A DNA stretch of 14,336 nucleotides, taken from contig DATIFQ010000340.1 in assembly GCA_035455185.1 (NCBI GenBank), forward strand, positions 1-14,336. The letters run 5' to 3'. Shown here one piece after another: positions 5,601-13,680 of the stretch (position 1 is its first letter; the number at the start of each line of letters is the position of its first letter). The translations under genes were made by a program, and so were the position numbers. The notes beneath the pieces are model-generated. The model did no database searches, was not told the DNA's origin, and was given only the letters and a program-made list of their open reading frames with translations. The DNA is from JAEHDI01 sp035455185 (GTDB taxonomy: Bacteria > Acidobacteriota > Terriglobia > Bryobacterales > Bryobacteraceae).

Positions 5601-7094
5601 ATGACGTCCGCGTACTTCATCGTTGCCGCGTGGCTGGCCTGTTTGCCGGCCCAGCTTCTGCCCGCCCAAACAGGCGATGCGGCGAAGCTCCACCGCGGAC
5701 GGGAGCTGATGGCGACGGGCAAGACCGAAGAAGCTCTTGCGGTTTACGAGGAACTGGTGCGCGCCTCGCCGGACGACCCATCGCTGCGGACCAACCTGGC
5801 CATCGCGCAATTCAAGGCGGGACGGTTCCGTCAGGTCGTCGAAAACTGCGAACAGGTGCTAAGGGCACAGCCCGATCTGTGGACTGCGAATCTATTTCTC
5901 GGAGCAGGCTATGTCGAACTGGGAGAGCCGGCGAGAGCCGTTGATCCTCTCGAGAAAGTTCTCGCAGCCAGGCCCGAAGAACGAAACGCCCTCATTTTGC
6001 TGGCAGGAGCGCAGTTGTCGCTCGAACGGTACGAGGCAGCGATGCTTCAGTACCGGAAGTCTTCGGAGCTGTCGCCGGAAAGCCCGGCGGTATGGTACGG
6101 GCTTGGACAGAGCCTCGAGGGATTGGCGCGCACGGCGGCGGCGGAACTGGCAGGGAAGTACCCGGATTCCGAGTTTCACGCCGTGGTGACGGCTGACGTG
6201 CAACTGAAACAGAAGCTGTACGGTGGCGCATTCCGGAACTTTCAGCGGGCGCTGGCGCATCAACCGGTGTTGGGCGGCTTGTACGCGGGCCTGGCAAATC
6301 TTTACCGAGAGACCGGCCATGAGGACTGGGCGAAGTCGGCCGAGGCGAAAGAGCGCGCCCTCCCGCCGCCCGACTGTGCCAGATCGCGGGCGGCTTGCGA
6401 CTTCGCCGCTGGCCGCTACTGGGAGGTGCTGGACGCGACGAAAGCGGGGAACTCCGCCGAGGCGCTCTATTGGACGTCGCGCGCCTCTCAGGAACTGGCT
6501 GGCCAGGCGTACGCTCGACTCGCCAAGTTGCCGCCATCCGCAGAGAGTCACGAACTTGCGGCCCGCGAACTTGACCGGCGCGGCCGGAATCTGGAGGCGG
6601 CCAAGGAGTGGCGGCAGGCGCTATCGCTTTCTCCGCGGAGCCGCCGTCTCAAAGTCGGGCTTGCGTGGTCCCTCTATATGGGGCGGGACCACAAGGCCGT
6701 GCTGGAATTGCTGGACGGGCTCTTGCGCGAGGATCCGGATTCGGTAGAACTCAACTTCCTTCATGGCGCAAGTCTGGCCAGCACGGAGCAGTTCGACAAG
6801 GCCATTCCTTCCCTCGAAAAAGCGCTTTCGCGGGACCCCACGTTCCTTCCGGCGCGAGCCGCTCTCGGACAGGCTTACCTCCGCGTCGGAAAGGCGGAGC
6901 AGGCGATCCCGCACCTGAAGGCGTCGTTATCGACGGACGAGGACGGCAGCCGGCACTATCAGCTTGTCCGCGCATATCAGGCGCTCGGCCGGCTGGAAGA
7001 TGCCCGCGAGGCCCTTGCGGAGCATCAGAGACTCCTTCAAGCCATAGCGGAACGAACGCGTCAGGAGCACGGGAGCGAGATCACCGCCCCGTAG
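5601..7094 (+). CDS. Exported tetratricopeptide-repeat protein
   Basis: A 497-residue all-helical repeat protein, predicted to be a protein-protein interaction scaffold outside the cytoplasm. Residues 1-22 form a hydrophobic leader with a likely cut at PA|QT but no basic n-region, so export is probable rather than certain. TPR units begin near residue 28 (ATGKTEEALAVYEELVRASPDD) and continue to about 250; a second block runs from about 325 to 485, including FDKAIPSLEKALSRDPTFLP and VGKAEQAIPHLKASLS. Between the blocks lies a segment with two cysteines, Cys259 and Cys266 (CARSRAAC), which could form a disulfide in an exported protein. No enzyme domain is seen. ATG 5601 is the only usable start (in-frame stop at 5571) although the ribosome site is weak (GAGAG about 13 nt away). 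It converges with the cytochrome gene, 11 nt between stops. Confidence 0.92.
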   Translation: MTSAYFIVAAWLACLPAQLLPAQTGDAAKLHRGRELMATGKTEEALAVYEELVRASPDDPSLRTNLAIAQFKAGRFRQVVENCEQVLRAQPDLWTANLFLGAGYVELGEPARAVDPLEKVLAARPEERNALILLAGAQLSLERYEAAMLQYRKSSELSPESPAVWYGLGQSLEGLARTAAAELAGKYPDSEFHAVVTADVQLKQKLYGGAFRNFQRALAHQPVLGGLYAGLANLYRETGHEDWAKSAEAKERALPPPDCARSRAACDFAAGRYWEVLDATKAGNSAEALYWTSRASQELAGQAYARLAKLPPSAESHELAARELDRRGRNLEAAKEWRQALSLSPRSRRLKVGLAWSLYMGRDHKAVLELLDGLLREDPDSVELNFLHGASLASTEQFDKAIPSLEKALSRDPTFLPARAALGQAYLRVGKAEQAIPHLKASLSTDEDGSRHYQLVRAYQALGRLEDAREALAEHQRLLQAIAERTRQEHGSEITAP

Positions 7095-7105
7095 ACCAGC
7101 GCCGC

Positions 7106-7639
7106 TTACAACTCGGATGCTTTCACGCCCGCCGAGTGACGGTAGCCGACCCACTTAATGAAGGCGATGATGTCCGCCAGTTCTTCGTTGGTGTACTCGA
7201 GCGAGCTTGGCGGGTGCTTCCAGGAATCGTTGTCCTTCATGGAGCCGATTTCCGCCTTCTCCATCTTTCGGAGTTCGGGCGGCGTCTTGCTGAGGTCGTA
7301 CAATTCGACGACCTTGTCGTCTTCCTTGACTTTCATCGCCGGGAATGGATCTCCGGTTTTGGGTTCGACCTTCTGCACGTACTGCGTCCGGGTCGATTTG
7401 ATTGCCATGACGAACGCCCGAGCAGGGAGACGGGCGACGGCCTTGAGATCGGGTCCCGCAGGTGTACCGCGCCCGGCCAAGACGTGGCACGCCCCGCAAG
7501 GCTGGCCTTTCGTGCTCTCAAAGAAGAGTTTGTAGCCGCTCTGGGCCTGTGGCGGTCCCGAGAACGTCGTTGCCTGCGCGGGTTCCGTCTGAGGCGTACC
7601 GGCGGCAGCCTGAAAGAGAAGGACAGCGAGCCATATCAT
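7106..7639 (-). CDS. Exported single-haem cytochrome c family protein
   Basis: This 177-residue protein is a small electron carrier or haem-binding subunit exported to the periplasm. Residues 1-22 are a hydrophobic signal sequence. One haem-attachment motif, CGACH (Cys48, Cys51, His52), follows GYKLF and precedes GPDL (62-65), as in class I cytochromes c. The C-terminal part (TPPELRKMEKAEI, then NEELADIIAFIKWVG) resembles the haem-binding domain type common in planctomycetes, verrucomicrobia and acidobacteria. In those proteins a Met before the last helix usually supplies the sixth ligand; here that place reads HPPSSLEYT (142-150) with no Met. Met102 or Met134 could substitute. The start at 7639 is chosen because GGAGGG (7650-7645) lies 5 nt upstream; an in-frame ATG at 7681 would add 14 charged residues before the leader. 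The electron partner is unknown; no oxidase or dehydrogenase gene is adjacent. Confidence 0.88.
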   Translation of the reverse strand: MIWLAVLLFQAAAGTPQTEPAQATTFSGPPQAQSGYKLFFESTKGQPCGACHVLAGRGTPAGPDLKAVARLPARAFVMAIKSTRTQYVQKVEPKTGDPFPAMKVKEDDKVVELYDLSKTPPELRKMEKAEIGSMKDNDSWKHPPSSLEYTNEELADIIAFIKWVGYRHSAGVKASEL

Positions 7640-7647
7640 GAGTTCCC

Positions 7648-7660
7648 TCCACGGTGGAGC
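7648..7660. repeat. Palindrome overlapping the cytochrome ribosome-binding site
   Basis: CTCCAC-G-GTGGAG is a perfect 6-bp inverted repeat whose left arm overlaps the complement of the GGAGGG Shine-Dalgarno sequence of the cytochrome gene. It could be an operator or a small RNA hairpin affecting translation. The single central base would need to open to form an RNA loop, so a DNA-binding site is more plausible; chance occurrence is also possible. Confidence 0.25.
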
Positions 7661-7749
7661 GATGTCGCGCTCCGGCATCATTATGCCACCAAGAGGGCCG
7701 CGCGCCTAGGGTCGGCTGCTGCGTTAGAGGCAGTACAGGGCGCCGCTTC

Positions 7750-7778
7750 TTGACATCCCTCGATCGCTTTCATAGCGT
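7750..7778 (+). promoter_or_regulatory. Sigma70-like promoter candidate for the RraA/DUF5107/GH27 unit
   Basis: A perfect -35 TTGACA (7750-7755) is followed after 17 nt by TAGCGT (7773-7778), which keeps the three most conserved -10 bases (T1, A2, T6). Transcription would start near 7785, about 13 nt before the ATG at 7798. It sits in the 158-nt gap between the divergent cytochrome and RraA-like starts. The rest of that gap also holds a GGCAT-N4-ATGCC inverted repeat (7674-7687). Confidence 0.5.
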
Positions 7779-7797
7779 AGAGTCTTCAAGGAATACT

Positions 7798-8703
7798 ATG
7801 CGGAATACCCGGATCCTATTCACTGCCACCCTGGTGGCGTTTTCGATTGCGTCCTCGGCCCGGGCGCAGCTCGGTCTGTTCTCGCGCGAGCAACGCGTCA
7901 TGTTCACGCCCGAGTGGAAAGGCGAGCGATTCGACGATGGACGCCCGAAGGTGCCGGACTCGATCCTTCAACGCATGGGCGAAGTCACCGCCGAGGAGGC
8001 CTGGGGTGTCCTGCGCGGGGCCAAGTACAACCTCCAGTTCGAAGGGAACTGGCAGCAGATCATCACCGTTCCCGGCAAAAGACTGGTCGGCCGCGTTGTG
8101 ACTGCAGTGTTCATGCCTGTCCGGCCCGACGTGAACTCGGTGATTGCCGCCAAGGGCAAAGAGGAAGGGCGCGTGCAGACTGGCGGTCAGAATTCTTGGG
8201 TCATCGACACGCTGAAGCCGGGCGACGTCCTGGTAGTGGACATGTTCGGCAAGATTAAAGACGGAACGTTCATCGGCGACAACCTCGGTACTTCGATTTT
8301 CACGAAGACGGGAACCGGACTCGTGGTAAACGGCAGCGTCCGGGACCTGTCGGGGATTCAGGAGATCAAAGGCTTCACCGGCTATGTACGCGGCTTTCAC
8401 CCCTCGGCCATCGCCGACGTCATGCTGATGGGGATCAACGTGCCGATTCGTATCGGTGAAGTCACGGTCATGCCGGGCGACGTCGTCCTTGGCGATCCGG
8501 AAGGTCTCACCTTCATTCCGCCGCACCTCGCCGAGAAGGTGGTCGACAGCTCGGAGGACGTGCGCTTCCGCGACGAGTGGGGCCACCAGATGCTGCGCGA
8601 GGGGAAGTACACCCCAGGACAGATAGACAGCAAGTGGACTCAGAAGATGGAGCAGGAGTTCCGCCAGTGGGCTGAGCAGCGGAGACGGACGCCGAAAAAA
8701 TAG
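7798..8703 (+). CDS. Exported RraA-like (HMG/CHA aldolase superfamily) protein
   Basis: This 301-residue protein belongs to the RraA/4-hydroxy-4-methyl-2-oxoglutarate aldolase superfamily, often mislabelled dimethylmenaquinone methyltransferase. Enzymatic members split 4-hydroxy-2-oxo acids with a divalent metal; E. coli RraA instead inhibits RNase E. The domain covers about 55-250: KPGDVLVVDMFGK (140-152), GDNLG (160-164), GLVVNGSVRD (174-183) and MPGDVVLGDPEGLTFIP (225-241). The key Arg182-Asp183 pair is kept, but the usual Asp before Gly-x-x-Arg is Asn178. Residues 1-23 are a signal peptide (ARA|QL), unusual for this normally cytoplasmic family and incompatible with an RNase E role. An N-terminal extension (25-55) and a charged C-tail (260-301) are added. 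ATG 7798 is chosen over upstream in-frame codons for AAGGA at 6 nt and the leader. The next gene is 25 nt downstream. Exact reaction unknown. Confidence 0.92.
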   Translation: MRNTRILFTATLVAFSIASSARAQLGLFSREQRVMFTPEWKGERFDDGRPKVPDSILQRMGEVTAEEAWGVLRGAKYNLQFEGNWQQIITVPGKRLVGRVVTAVFMPVRPDVNSVIAAKGKEEGRVQTGGQNSWVIDTLKPGDVLVVDMFGKIKDGTFIGDNLGTSIFTKTGTGLVVNGSVRDLSGIQEIKGFTGYVRGFHPSAIADVMLMGINVPIRIGEVTVMPGDVVLGDPEGLTFIPPHLAEKVVDSSEDVRFRDEWGHQMLREGKYTPGQIDSKWTQKMEQEFRQWAEQRRRTPKK

Positions 8704-8728
8704 CTACCCTACGTAACAGGAGGTCTTT

Positions 8729-11700
8729 ATGTGTCGTTATCGGGCCTTATTGTCCCTTATTGTTTTGCTGATCGCCGCTCCGGCGGTCTTCGGCGCGGCG
8801 CCGGTGAGGATCTGGGAGCAGGACATCGTTATTCCGACGTATCCGATCGGTCCGGCAGAGCCGAACCCGATGTTCTACTTCGGGCGTGTCTACCAAGGCG
8901 CGCGGGGCGCCATCTATCCATATCCGCTCTACGACAAGCTGACGGACAGGAAAGAAGACAAGACGTACAAGGCCGTCTATCTGGAGAACGAATACGTCAA
9001 GATCTGCGTGTTGCCGGAACTCGGCGGCCGGATTTTTGAAGCGGTCGACAAGACGAACAATTACGATTTCTTCTACCGCCAGCACGTGATCAAGCCGTCA
9101 CTCATCGGCATGTTGGGCTCGTGGATCTCGGGAGGGGTGGAGTGGAACGTACCGCATCACCACCGCGCGTCCAGTTTCATGCTCGTGCAGCACAAGGTTG
9201 AGGAAAACGCCGACGGGAGCAAGACGGTTTGGATCGGAGAACTGGAGTTGCGGCACCGGATGAGGTGGGCGATCGGCCTGACGCTGCGGCCCGGGCGCTC
9301 CTACCTCGAGGCCTCCTTCCGGCTGCTAAACCGCACTCCACTGGTACAGTCGCTCCTGTGCTTCGCGAACGTGGCGGTCCACACCAACGAGAACTATCAG
9401 ATCATTTTCCCGCCGAGTACGCAGTTCATCACCCAGCACGCCAAGCGTGAGTTTTCACGCTGGCCGGTAGGGGACTCGTCCTATGCTGGCATCGATTACC
9501 GGGGCGTGGACGAAACGTGGTGGAAGAATCATCCTAATCCGGTTTCGATGTTCGCCTGGAACTACGAAGACGACTTCGTCGCGGGTTACGACCACGGCAA
9601 GCAGGCGGGCACAATGAGCGTGGCGGATCACAACGTCGTGCCTGGAAAGAAGTTCTTCGCCTGGGGTAACGGGCCGGCCGGAGAGATGTGGGACAAGATT
9701 CTTTCGGACGAGGACGGACCGTACCTGGAGTTGATGGTCGGCGCGTACTCTGACAACCAGCCGGACTATAGCTGGATTCAACCGTACGAGGCGAAGTCCT
9801 TTAAGCAGTACTGGTATCCGTTTCGAAACATCGGTGGCGTGAAGAACGCCAACCTGGACGCATCGGTCAACCTGGAGGTAAAGGGAACCTCCGCCGACCT
9901 CGGGTTCTACACCACGGCGGCGTTTCCGGATGCAACCGTGCTGCTGAAAGCGGGCGAGAAGGTCGTGCTCGAGGAGAAGATCTCGATCGCTCCGGATAAG
10001 CCCTATACGAAGAAAGTTTCCCTCCCTGCGGGGGTCGAGCCTCATACGTTGCGGGCCTCGCTCTCGGCCGGTGGCCGCGAGCTGATCGGGTACACGCCAG
10101 TCCGAGTCACAAAGGAGCCGATGCCGGCGCCCGTCGAGCCGCCTCCTCCCCCGAAGGAAGTGAAGACGACTGAGGAACTGTATCTCGCTGGCCTGCGGCT
10201 GGAGCAATTTCACAGCCCCGCGCTCGATCCCGATCCCTATTACGAAGAAGCCCTGAATCGCGATCCTGGCGATTCCCGCGCCAACGTCGCCCTCGGCACG
10301 CTGTATCTCAAGCGCGGACGGTTTGCAGATGCCGAGAAGCTTTTCCGCTCGGCGATCGCCCGGCTCTCGAAGAACTATACGTCTCCGAAGGATGGCGAGG
10401 CGTACTACTACCTGGGCGTAGCGCTGAAGATGCAGGGGAAGCTCGACGAGGCCTACACGGCGTTCTACAAAGGGATCTGGAGCGCCGCCTGGCAGCCCGC
10501 CGGCTGGTACTCGCTCGCCGAAATCGCCGCCGTGCGTGGCGATATGCCCTTGGCCCTTGACTTCGCCGACCGGGCGATCGCGTCGAACGCGATGAACACC
10601 CGCGCGATCAACTTGAAGGCAGCCATTCTGCGCAAGATGGGCCGTAGCGCCGAGGCGGTGCAACTGGCGAAAGCGGTGACAGACACCGATCCGCTCGACA
10701 TGCGGGCGGTCGCCGAGCGTTGGTTGGCCGACAAGAAGAGCGGCGTCGCACGGGAGTTACGGACCCTGCTGGCCGAGCATCCCAACACGGGGCTCGAAAC
10801 CGCCGTCGAGCTCGGCAACGCGGGGATGTATGACGACGCGATCGACGTGTTGCGGGAGATGGCCTCGCTTTCGCCTGACCGCAAGAGCGTTTCGCCGATG
10901 GTGTTCTACTACCTCGGCTATTACGCGGACAAGGTAAAACGGCCGATGGATTGCCGCAAGCTGGCTGCCACGCAGCCGGCGGAGTACGTGTTCCCATTCC
11001 AGCTTGAGGCGATCGCTGCACTGCGCCACGCCATGGAGGCCGATCCTAAAGACGCGCGCGCCCCGTACTACCTCGGCAACTTGCTGTTCGATTTGCAGCC
11101 CGAGACGGCGGTCGAACTGTGGGAGAAGGCTCAGCAGCTTGACCCATCCTTCCCCGTCGTCCACCGCAACCTCGCCTTAGCCTACGCGCGGCAGGAGGGC
11201 GGGCTCGACAAGGCCATCGCGAGCCTAGAGAAAGCGATCTCGCTGAACGGCGACGATCCGGTCTTCCTTTTCGAACTCGATCAGATGTACGAAACGGCGG
11301 GCGCGAGTCCTGAAAAGCGCCTGGCAATGCTCGAAAAGCGTCGCGAAACAGTCCTGAAACGTGACGATGCGATTTCCCGGTATATCGAATTGCTTGTGCT
11401 GGCGGGCCGCTACGACGACGCGATCGGCATGCTGCAGGGCAGGACTTTCCACATCTGGGAGGGCGGCGCGAGGTTCGGGGTCCACGGGTCGTGGGTGGAC
11501 GCACACGTGCTTCGCGGACAGCAGCGGTTAGCGACGGGCAAGCATCAGCAGGCGCTCGAGGACTTCCAGGCCGCGCTCGACTATCCGCAGAACCTCCAGA
11601 CGGCCCGCCCCAAGCGGGGCGGACGTTTCCCGGAGATCTACTACCACATCGGAATGGCCCAGGAAGCAATGGGCAATGCTCAGAAGGCCCGGGAGGCGTG

Positions 11701-12073
11701 GCAGGCGTCGGTGGCTCAAACGGTGGGAAGGGATGAAGATCTCGACGTGCTGGCCAATACCGCGACGGCCATGCGTTACTATCAAGCGCGCTCGCTCGAA
11801 AAGCTGGGTGAGAAACAGAAGGCAACCCGGATCTATCAGGCGCTGCTCAAGTCAGGCAACGAAGGGATGAAAGAGACATCGACGGTGGACTATTTCGCGA
11901 AGTTCGGCGAGCGGCAGTCGCGCCGCGCAAAGCTCGCGAACGCTCACTTTACACTCGGGCTTGGCTACCTCGGCAAGAACGACCGAGCGAAGGCGAAGCA
12001 GGAGTTCGCACAAGCCCTTGAGCAGAGTCCCGACCACCTGGCGGCAAAGACGAACTTGTCGGCACTGGACTGA
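8729..12073 (+). CDS. Exported DUF5107-TPR protein (1114 aa), possible glycan-acting
   Basis: The signal peptide (1-23, FGA|AP) precedes a DUF5107 domain (about 26-400), a galactose-mutarotase-like beta-sandwich family of unknown function. Conserved DUF5107 stretches visible include LPELGGRIFEAVDK (near 94), GGVEWNVPHHHR (near 135), FANVAVHTNENYQIIFPP, the GYDHGKQAGTMSVADHNVVP segment, DEDGPYLELMVGAYSDNQPDYSW, and EAKSFKQYWYP. The His-rich VPHHHR and the acidic DEDGPYLEL suggest a sugar-binding or catalytic pocket, by inference. A beta-sandwich segment (about 400-460) and a proline-rich linker (PMPAPVEPPPPP near 463) lead to a long TPR superhelix from about 480 to the C-terminus. The DUF5107-plus-TPR fusion is a known architecture in Bacteroidota and Acidobacteriota. 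AGGAGGT (8718-8724), 5 nt before the ATG, is a near-perfect ribosome site, suggesting high expression. It lies 25 nt after the RraA-like gene and 36 nt before GH27. I would guess carbohydrate processing or sensing, not proven. Confidence 0.94.
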   Translation: MCRYRALLSLIVLLIAAPAVFGAAPVRIWEQDIVIPTYPIGPAEPNPMFYFGRVYQGARGAIYPYPLYDKLTDRKEDKTYKAVYLENEYVKICVLPELGGRIFEAVDKTNNYDFFYRQHVIKPSLIGMLGSWISGGVEWNVPHHHRASSFMLVQHKVEENADGSKTVWIGELELRHRMRWAIGLTLRPGRSYLEASFRLLNRTPLVQSLLCFANVAVHTNENYQIIFPPSTQFITQHAKREFSRWPVGDSSYAGIDYRGVDETWWKNHPNPVSMFAWNYEDDFVAGYDHGKQAGTMSVADHNVVPGKKFFAWGNGPAGEMWDKILSDEDGPYLELMVGAYSDNQPDYSWIQPYEAKSFKQYWYPFRNIGGVKNANLDASVNLEVKGTSADLGFYTTAAFPDATVLLKAGEKVVLEEKISIAPDKPYTKKVSLPAGVEPHTLRASLSAGGRELIGYTPVRVTKEPMPAPVEPPPPPKEVKTTEELYLAGLRLEQFHSPALDPDPYYEEALNRDPGDSRANVALGTLYLKRGRFADAEKLFRSAIARLSKNYTSPKDGEAYYYLGVALKMQGKLDEAYTAFYKGIWSAAWQPAGWYSLAEIAAVRGDMPLALDFADRAIASNAMNTRAINLKAAILRKMGRSAEAVQLAKAVTDTDPLDMRAVAERWLADKKSGVARELRTLLAEHPNTGLETAVELGNAGMYDDAIDVLREMASLSPDRKSVSPMVFYYLGYYADKVKRPMDCRKLAATQPAEYVFPFQLEAIAALRHAMEADPKDARAPYYLGNLLFDLQPETAVELWEKAQQLDPSFPVVHRNLALAYARQEGGLDKAIASLEKAISLNGDDPVFLFELDQMYETAGASPEKRLAMLEKRRETVLKRDDAISRYIELLVLAGRYDDAIGMLQGRTFHIWEGGARFGVHGSWVDAHVLRGQQRLATGKHQQALEDFQAALDYPQNLQTARPKRGGRFPEIYYHIGMAQEAMGNAQKAREAWQASVAQTVGRDEDLDVLANTATAMRYYQARSLEKLGEKQKATRIYQALLKSGNEGMKETSTVDYFAKFGERQSRRAKLANAHFTLGLGYLGKNDRAKAKQEFAQALEQSPDHLAAKTNLSALD

Positions 12074-12109
12074 GACGCATCGACCCCAACAGGCAAAGGA
12101 CACAATGGC

Positions 12110-13669
12110 ATGATTACCCGAATCGCGGGAGCGCTCGTAGTTTGTCTGGGCCTGCTTTCCGCGGCCCAACCGCCGATCCTGACCCCCAAACCGTCGCCGA
12201 AGCCGCGCATCAACGGCGCACGCATCTTTGGCGTGCGTCCCGGGCGGCCTTTTCTCCATACCATTGCTGCGACCGGCCAGCGTCCGATGACCTTCTCGGC
12301 GAAAGGTCTGCCCGCGGGCCTCACCCTCGACCAGAAGAGCGGCCGCATCAGCGGCTTTCTTTCGAAGCCCGGCGAGCATGTCGTCACCCTCCGCGCCGCG
12401 AACTCCCTCGGCGCGGCCGAACGCAGGTTTCGGATCGTTGTAGGCGACAAGATTGCGCTCACGCCGCCGATGGGATGGAACAGTTGGTACGCATGGTCCG
12501 AATCTGTGAGCGACGAGAAGATTCGCTCGGTTGCGCGCGGGTTCGTCGCCAAGGGTCTGGTCAATCACGGATGGACGTACGTGAACATCGACGACTGCTG
12601 GCAGGGTCTTCGCGGGGGCAAGTACAACGCGATCCAGGGCAATGAGCGATTCCGCGATATCAAGGGGATGTGCGATTATGTCCACGGTCTCGGCCTGAAG
12701 ATCGGAATCTACTCGACGCCGTGGATGGCCACGTACGGAGGCTTCATCGGCGGCAGCGCCCCGACGGCAAAAGGCGATTACTCCGGCATGTGGCTACCGC
12801 CGGAAAAGCGCCTCCAGCCTTACCAGGTATTCGGACGCTGGCCAAGTTCCCAGCGTCTTGGCGCGCAGAAATTGGGAGCATACTGGTTCTCCGACGCCGA
12901 CGCGAAGCAGTGGGCCGAGTGGGGCATCGACTATGTGAAACACGACTGGAAGCCGAACGATCCCCCTACCACGGAGCGCATCCTCAAGGGACTGCTGGCG
13001 TGCGGCCGGGACATTGTCCTCAGCCTCTCGAACGAAGCGCCGTTCGAACATGCGGCCGAGTGGGCGCGGCTTTCCAATCTCTGGCGAACCACCGGCGACA
13101 TCAAGGCCACATGGGAGGCCGTGAGCCGCATCGGCTTCACGCAGGACCGCTGGGCTCCCTATGCGGGTCCCGGCCACTGGAATGATCCCGACATGCTTCA
13201 AATCGGCATGATTGGCGTGCCGAACACCTACGTTCGCACGCTGAAACCGACCGTGCTGACCCCGGGCGAGCAGTATACCCAGGTAAGCCTCTGGAGCCTG
13301 CTGGCGGCGCCGCTGTTGCTGAGCTGCGACATCGAGACCATGGACGACTTCACGCTGAGCCTGGTTACCAACGACGAGGTGATCGACGTAAACCAAGACC
13401 CGCTCGGCAAGTCGGGGGTGCCGGTCTCTCGCGCCGGCGGCCTCGAGGTTTGGGCGAAGCAGATGGAGGACGGCAGCCAGGCCGTCGGTCTGTTCAATCG
13501 CTCGGACCAGGAAGCCACGGTGACGGCGCGTTGGAGTGACCTTGGCGTTCGCGGCAAGCAAGAGGTACGTGACCTGTGGCGGCAGAAAGACCTCGGCGTA
13601 TTCGAAGGGCAGTTCCAGACGAAGGTGGCTGGCCACGGGGTCGTGCTAGTCAGAGTTTCGGCGCGCTGA
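12110..13669 (+). CDS. Exported GH27 alpha-galactosidase-type glycosidase with He_PIG domain
   Basis: A 519-residue retaining glycosidase that should release terminal alpha-galactosyl or related residues (alpha-N-acetylgalactosaminidase and beta-L-arabinopyranosidase also occur in GH27). Residues 1-19 are a signal peptide (LLSAA|Q). A He_PIG-type immunoglobulin-like domain (about 38-111) is recognised by GLPAGLTLDQKSGRISG and GEHVVTLRAANSLG. The GH27 barrel starts at TPPMGWNSW (118-126), then NIDDCW (159-164), GLKIGIYSTPW (195-205), DYVKHDW (274-280) with nucleophile Asp279, WRTTGDI (325-331), and GPGHWNDPDMLQIG (353-366) with acid/base Asp361. Both catalytic acids are present. Asp279 sits in KHDW rather than the plant/animal KYDNC, as in bacterial subfamilies, which also carry the longer loop at 206-262. 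A C-terminal beta-domain (about 435-517) closes the protein. AAAGGA (12095-12100) lies 9 nt before the ATG. The gene closes the three-gene unit and converges with the nitroreductase. Confidence 0.95.
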   Translation: MITRIAGALVVCLGLLSAAQPPILTPKPSPKPRINGARIFGVRPGRPFLHTIAATGQRPMTFSAKGLPAGLTLDQKSGRISGFLSKPGEHVVTLRAANSLGAAERRFRIVVGDKIALTPPMGWNSWYAWSESVSDEKIRSVARGFVAKGLVNHGWTYVNIDDCWQGLRGGKYNAIQGNERFRDIKGMCDYVHGLGLKIGIYSTPWMATYGGFIGGSAPTAKGDYSGMWLPPEKRLQPYQVFGRWPSSQRLGAQKLGAYWFSDADAKQWAEWGIDYVKHDWKPNDPPTTERILKGLLACGRDIVLSLSNEAPFEHAAEWARLSNLWRTTGDIKATWEAVSRIGFTQDRWAPYAGPGHWNDPDMLQIGMIGVPNTYVRTLKPTVLTPGEQYTQVSLWSLLAAPLLLSCDIETMDDFTLSLVTNDEVIDVNQDPLGKSGVPVSRAGGLEVWAKQMEDGSQAVGLFNRSDQEATVTARWSDLGVRGKQEVRDLWRQKDLGVFEGQFQTKVAGHGVVLVRVSAR

Positions 13670-13680
13670 CGCGTCGCCGC

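Noticed and set aside
7640..7681. Upstream ATG at 7681 for the cytochrome c
   Set aside because: It would put 14 charged residues before the signal sequence and ignore the well-placed GGAGGG in front of ATG 7639.
6608..7753. 381-residue plus-strand frame overlapping the TPR and cytochrome genes
   Set aside because: It crosses a TPR gene in another frame and a cytochrome gene on the other strand, both with recognisable motifs; no domain of its own.
9455..10663. 402-residue open frame on the minus strand inside the DUF5107-TPR gene
   Set aside because: Arg/Leu/Val-rich composition typical of antisense frames, and the opposite strand encodes a well-conserved family across the same bases.
12794..13636. 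280-residue minus-strand frame opposite the GH27 gene
   Set aside because: Shadow of GH27 catalytic motifs on the plus strand; no motif or ribosome site.
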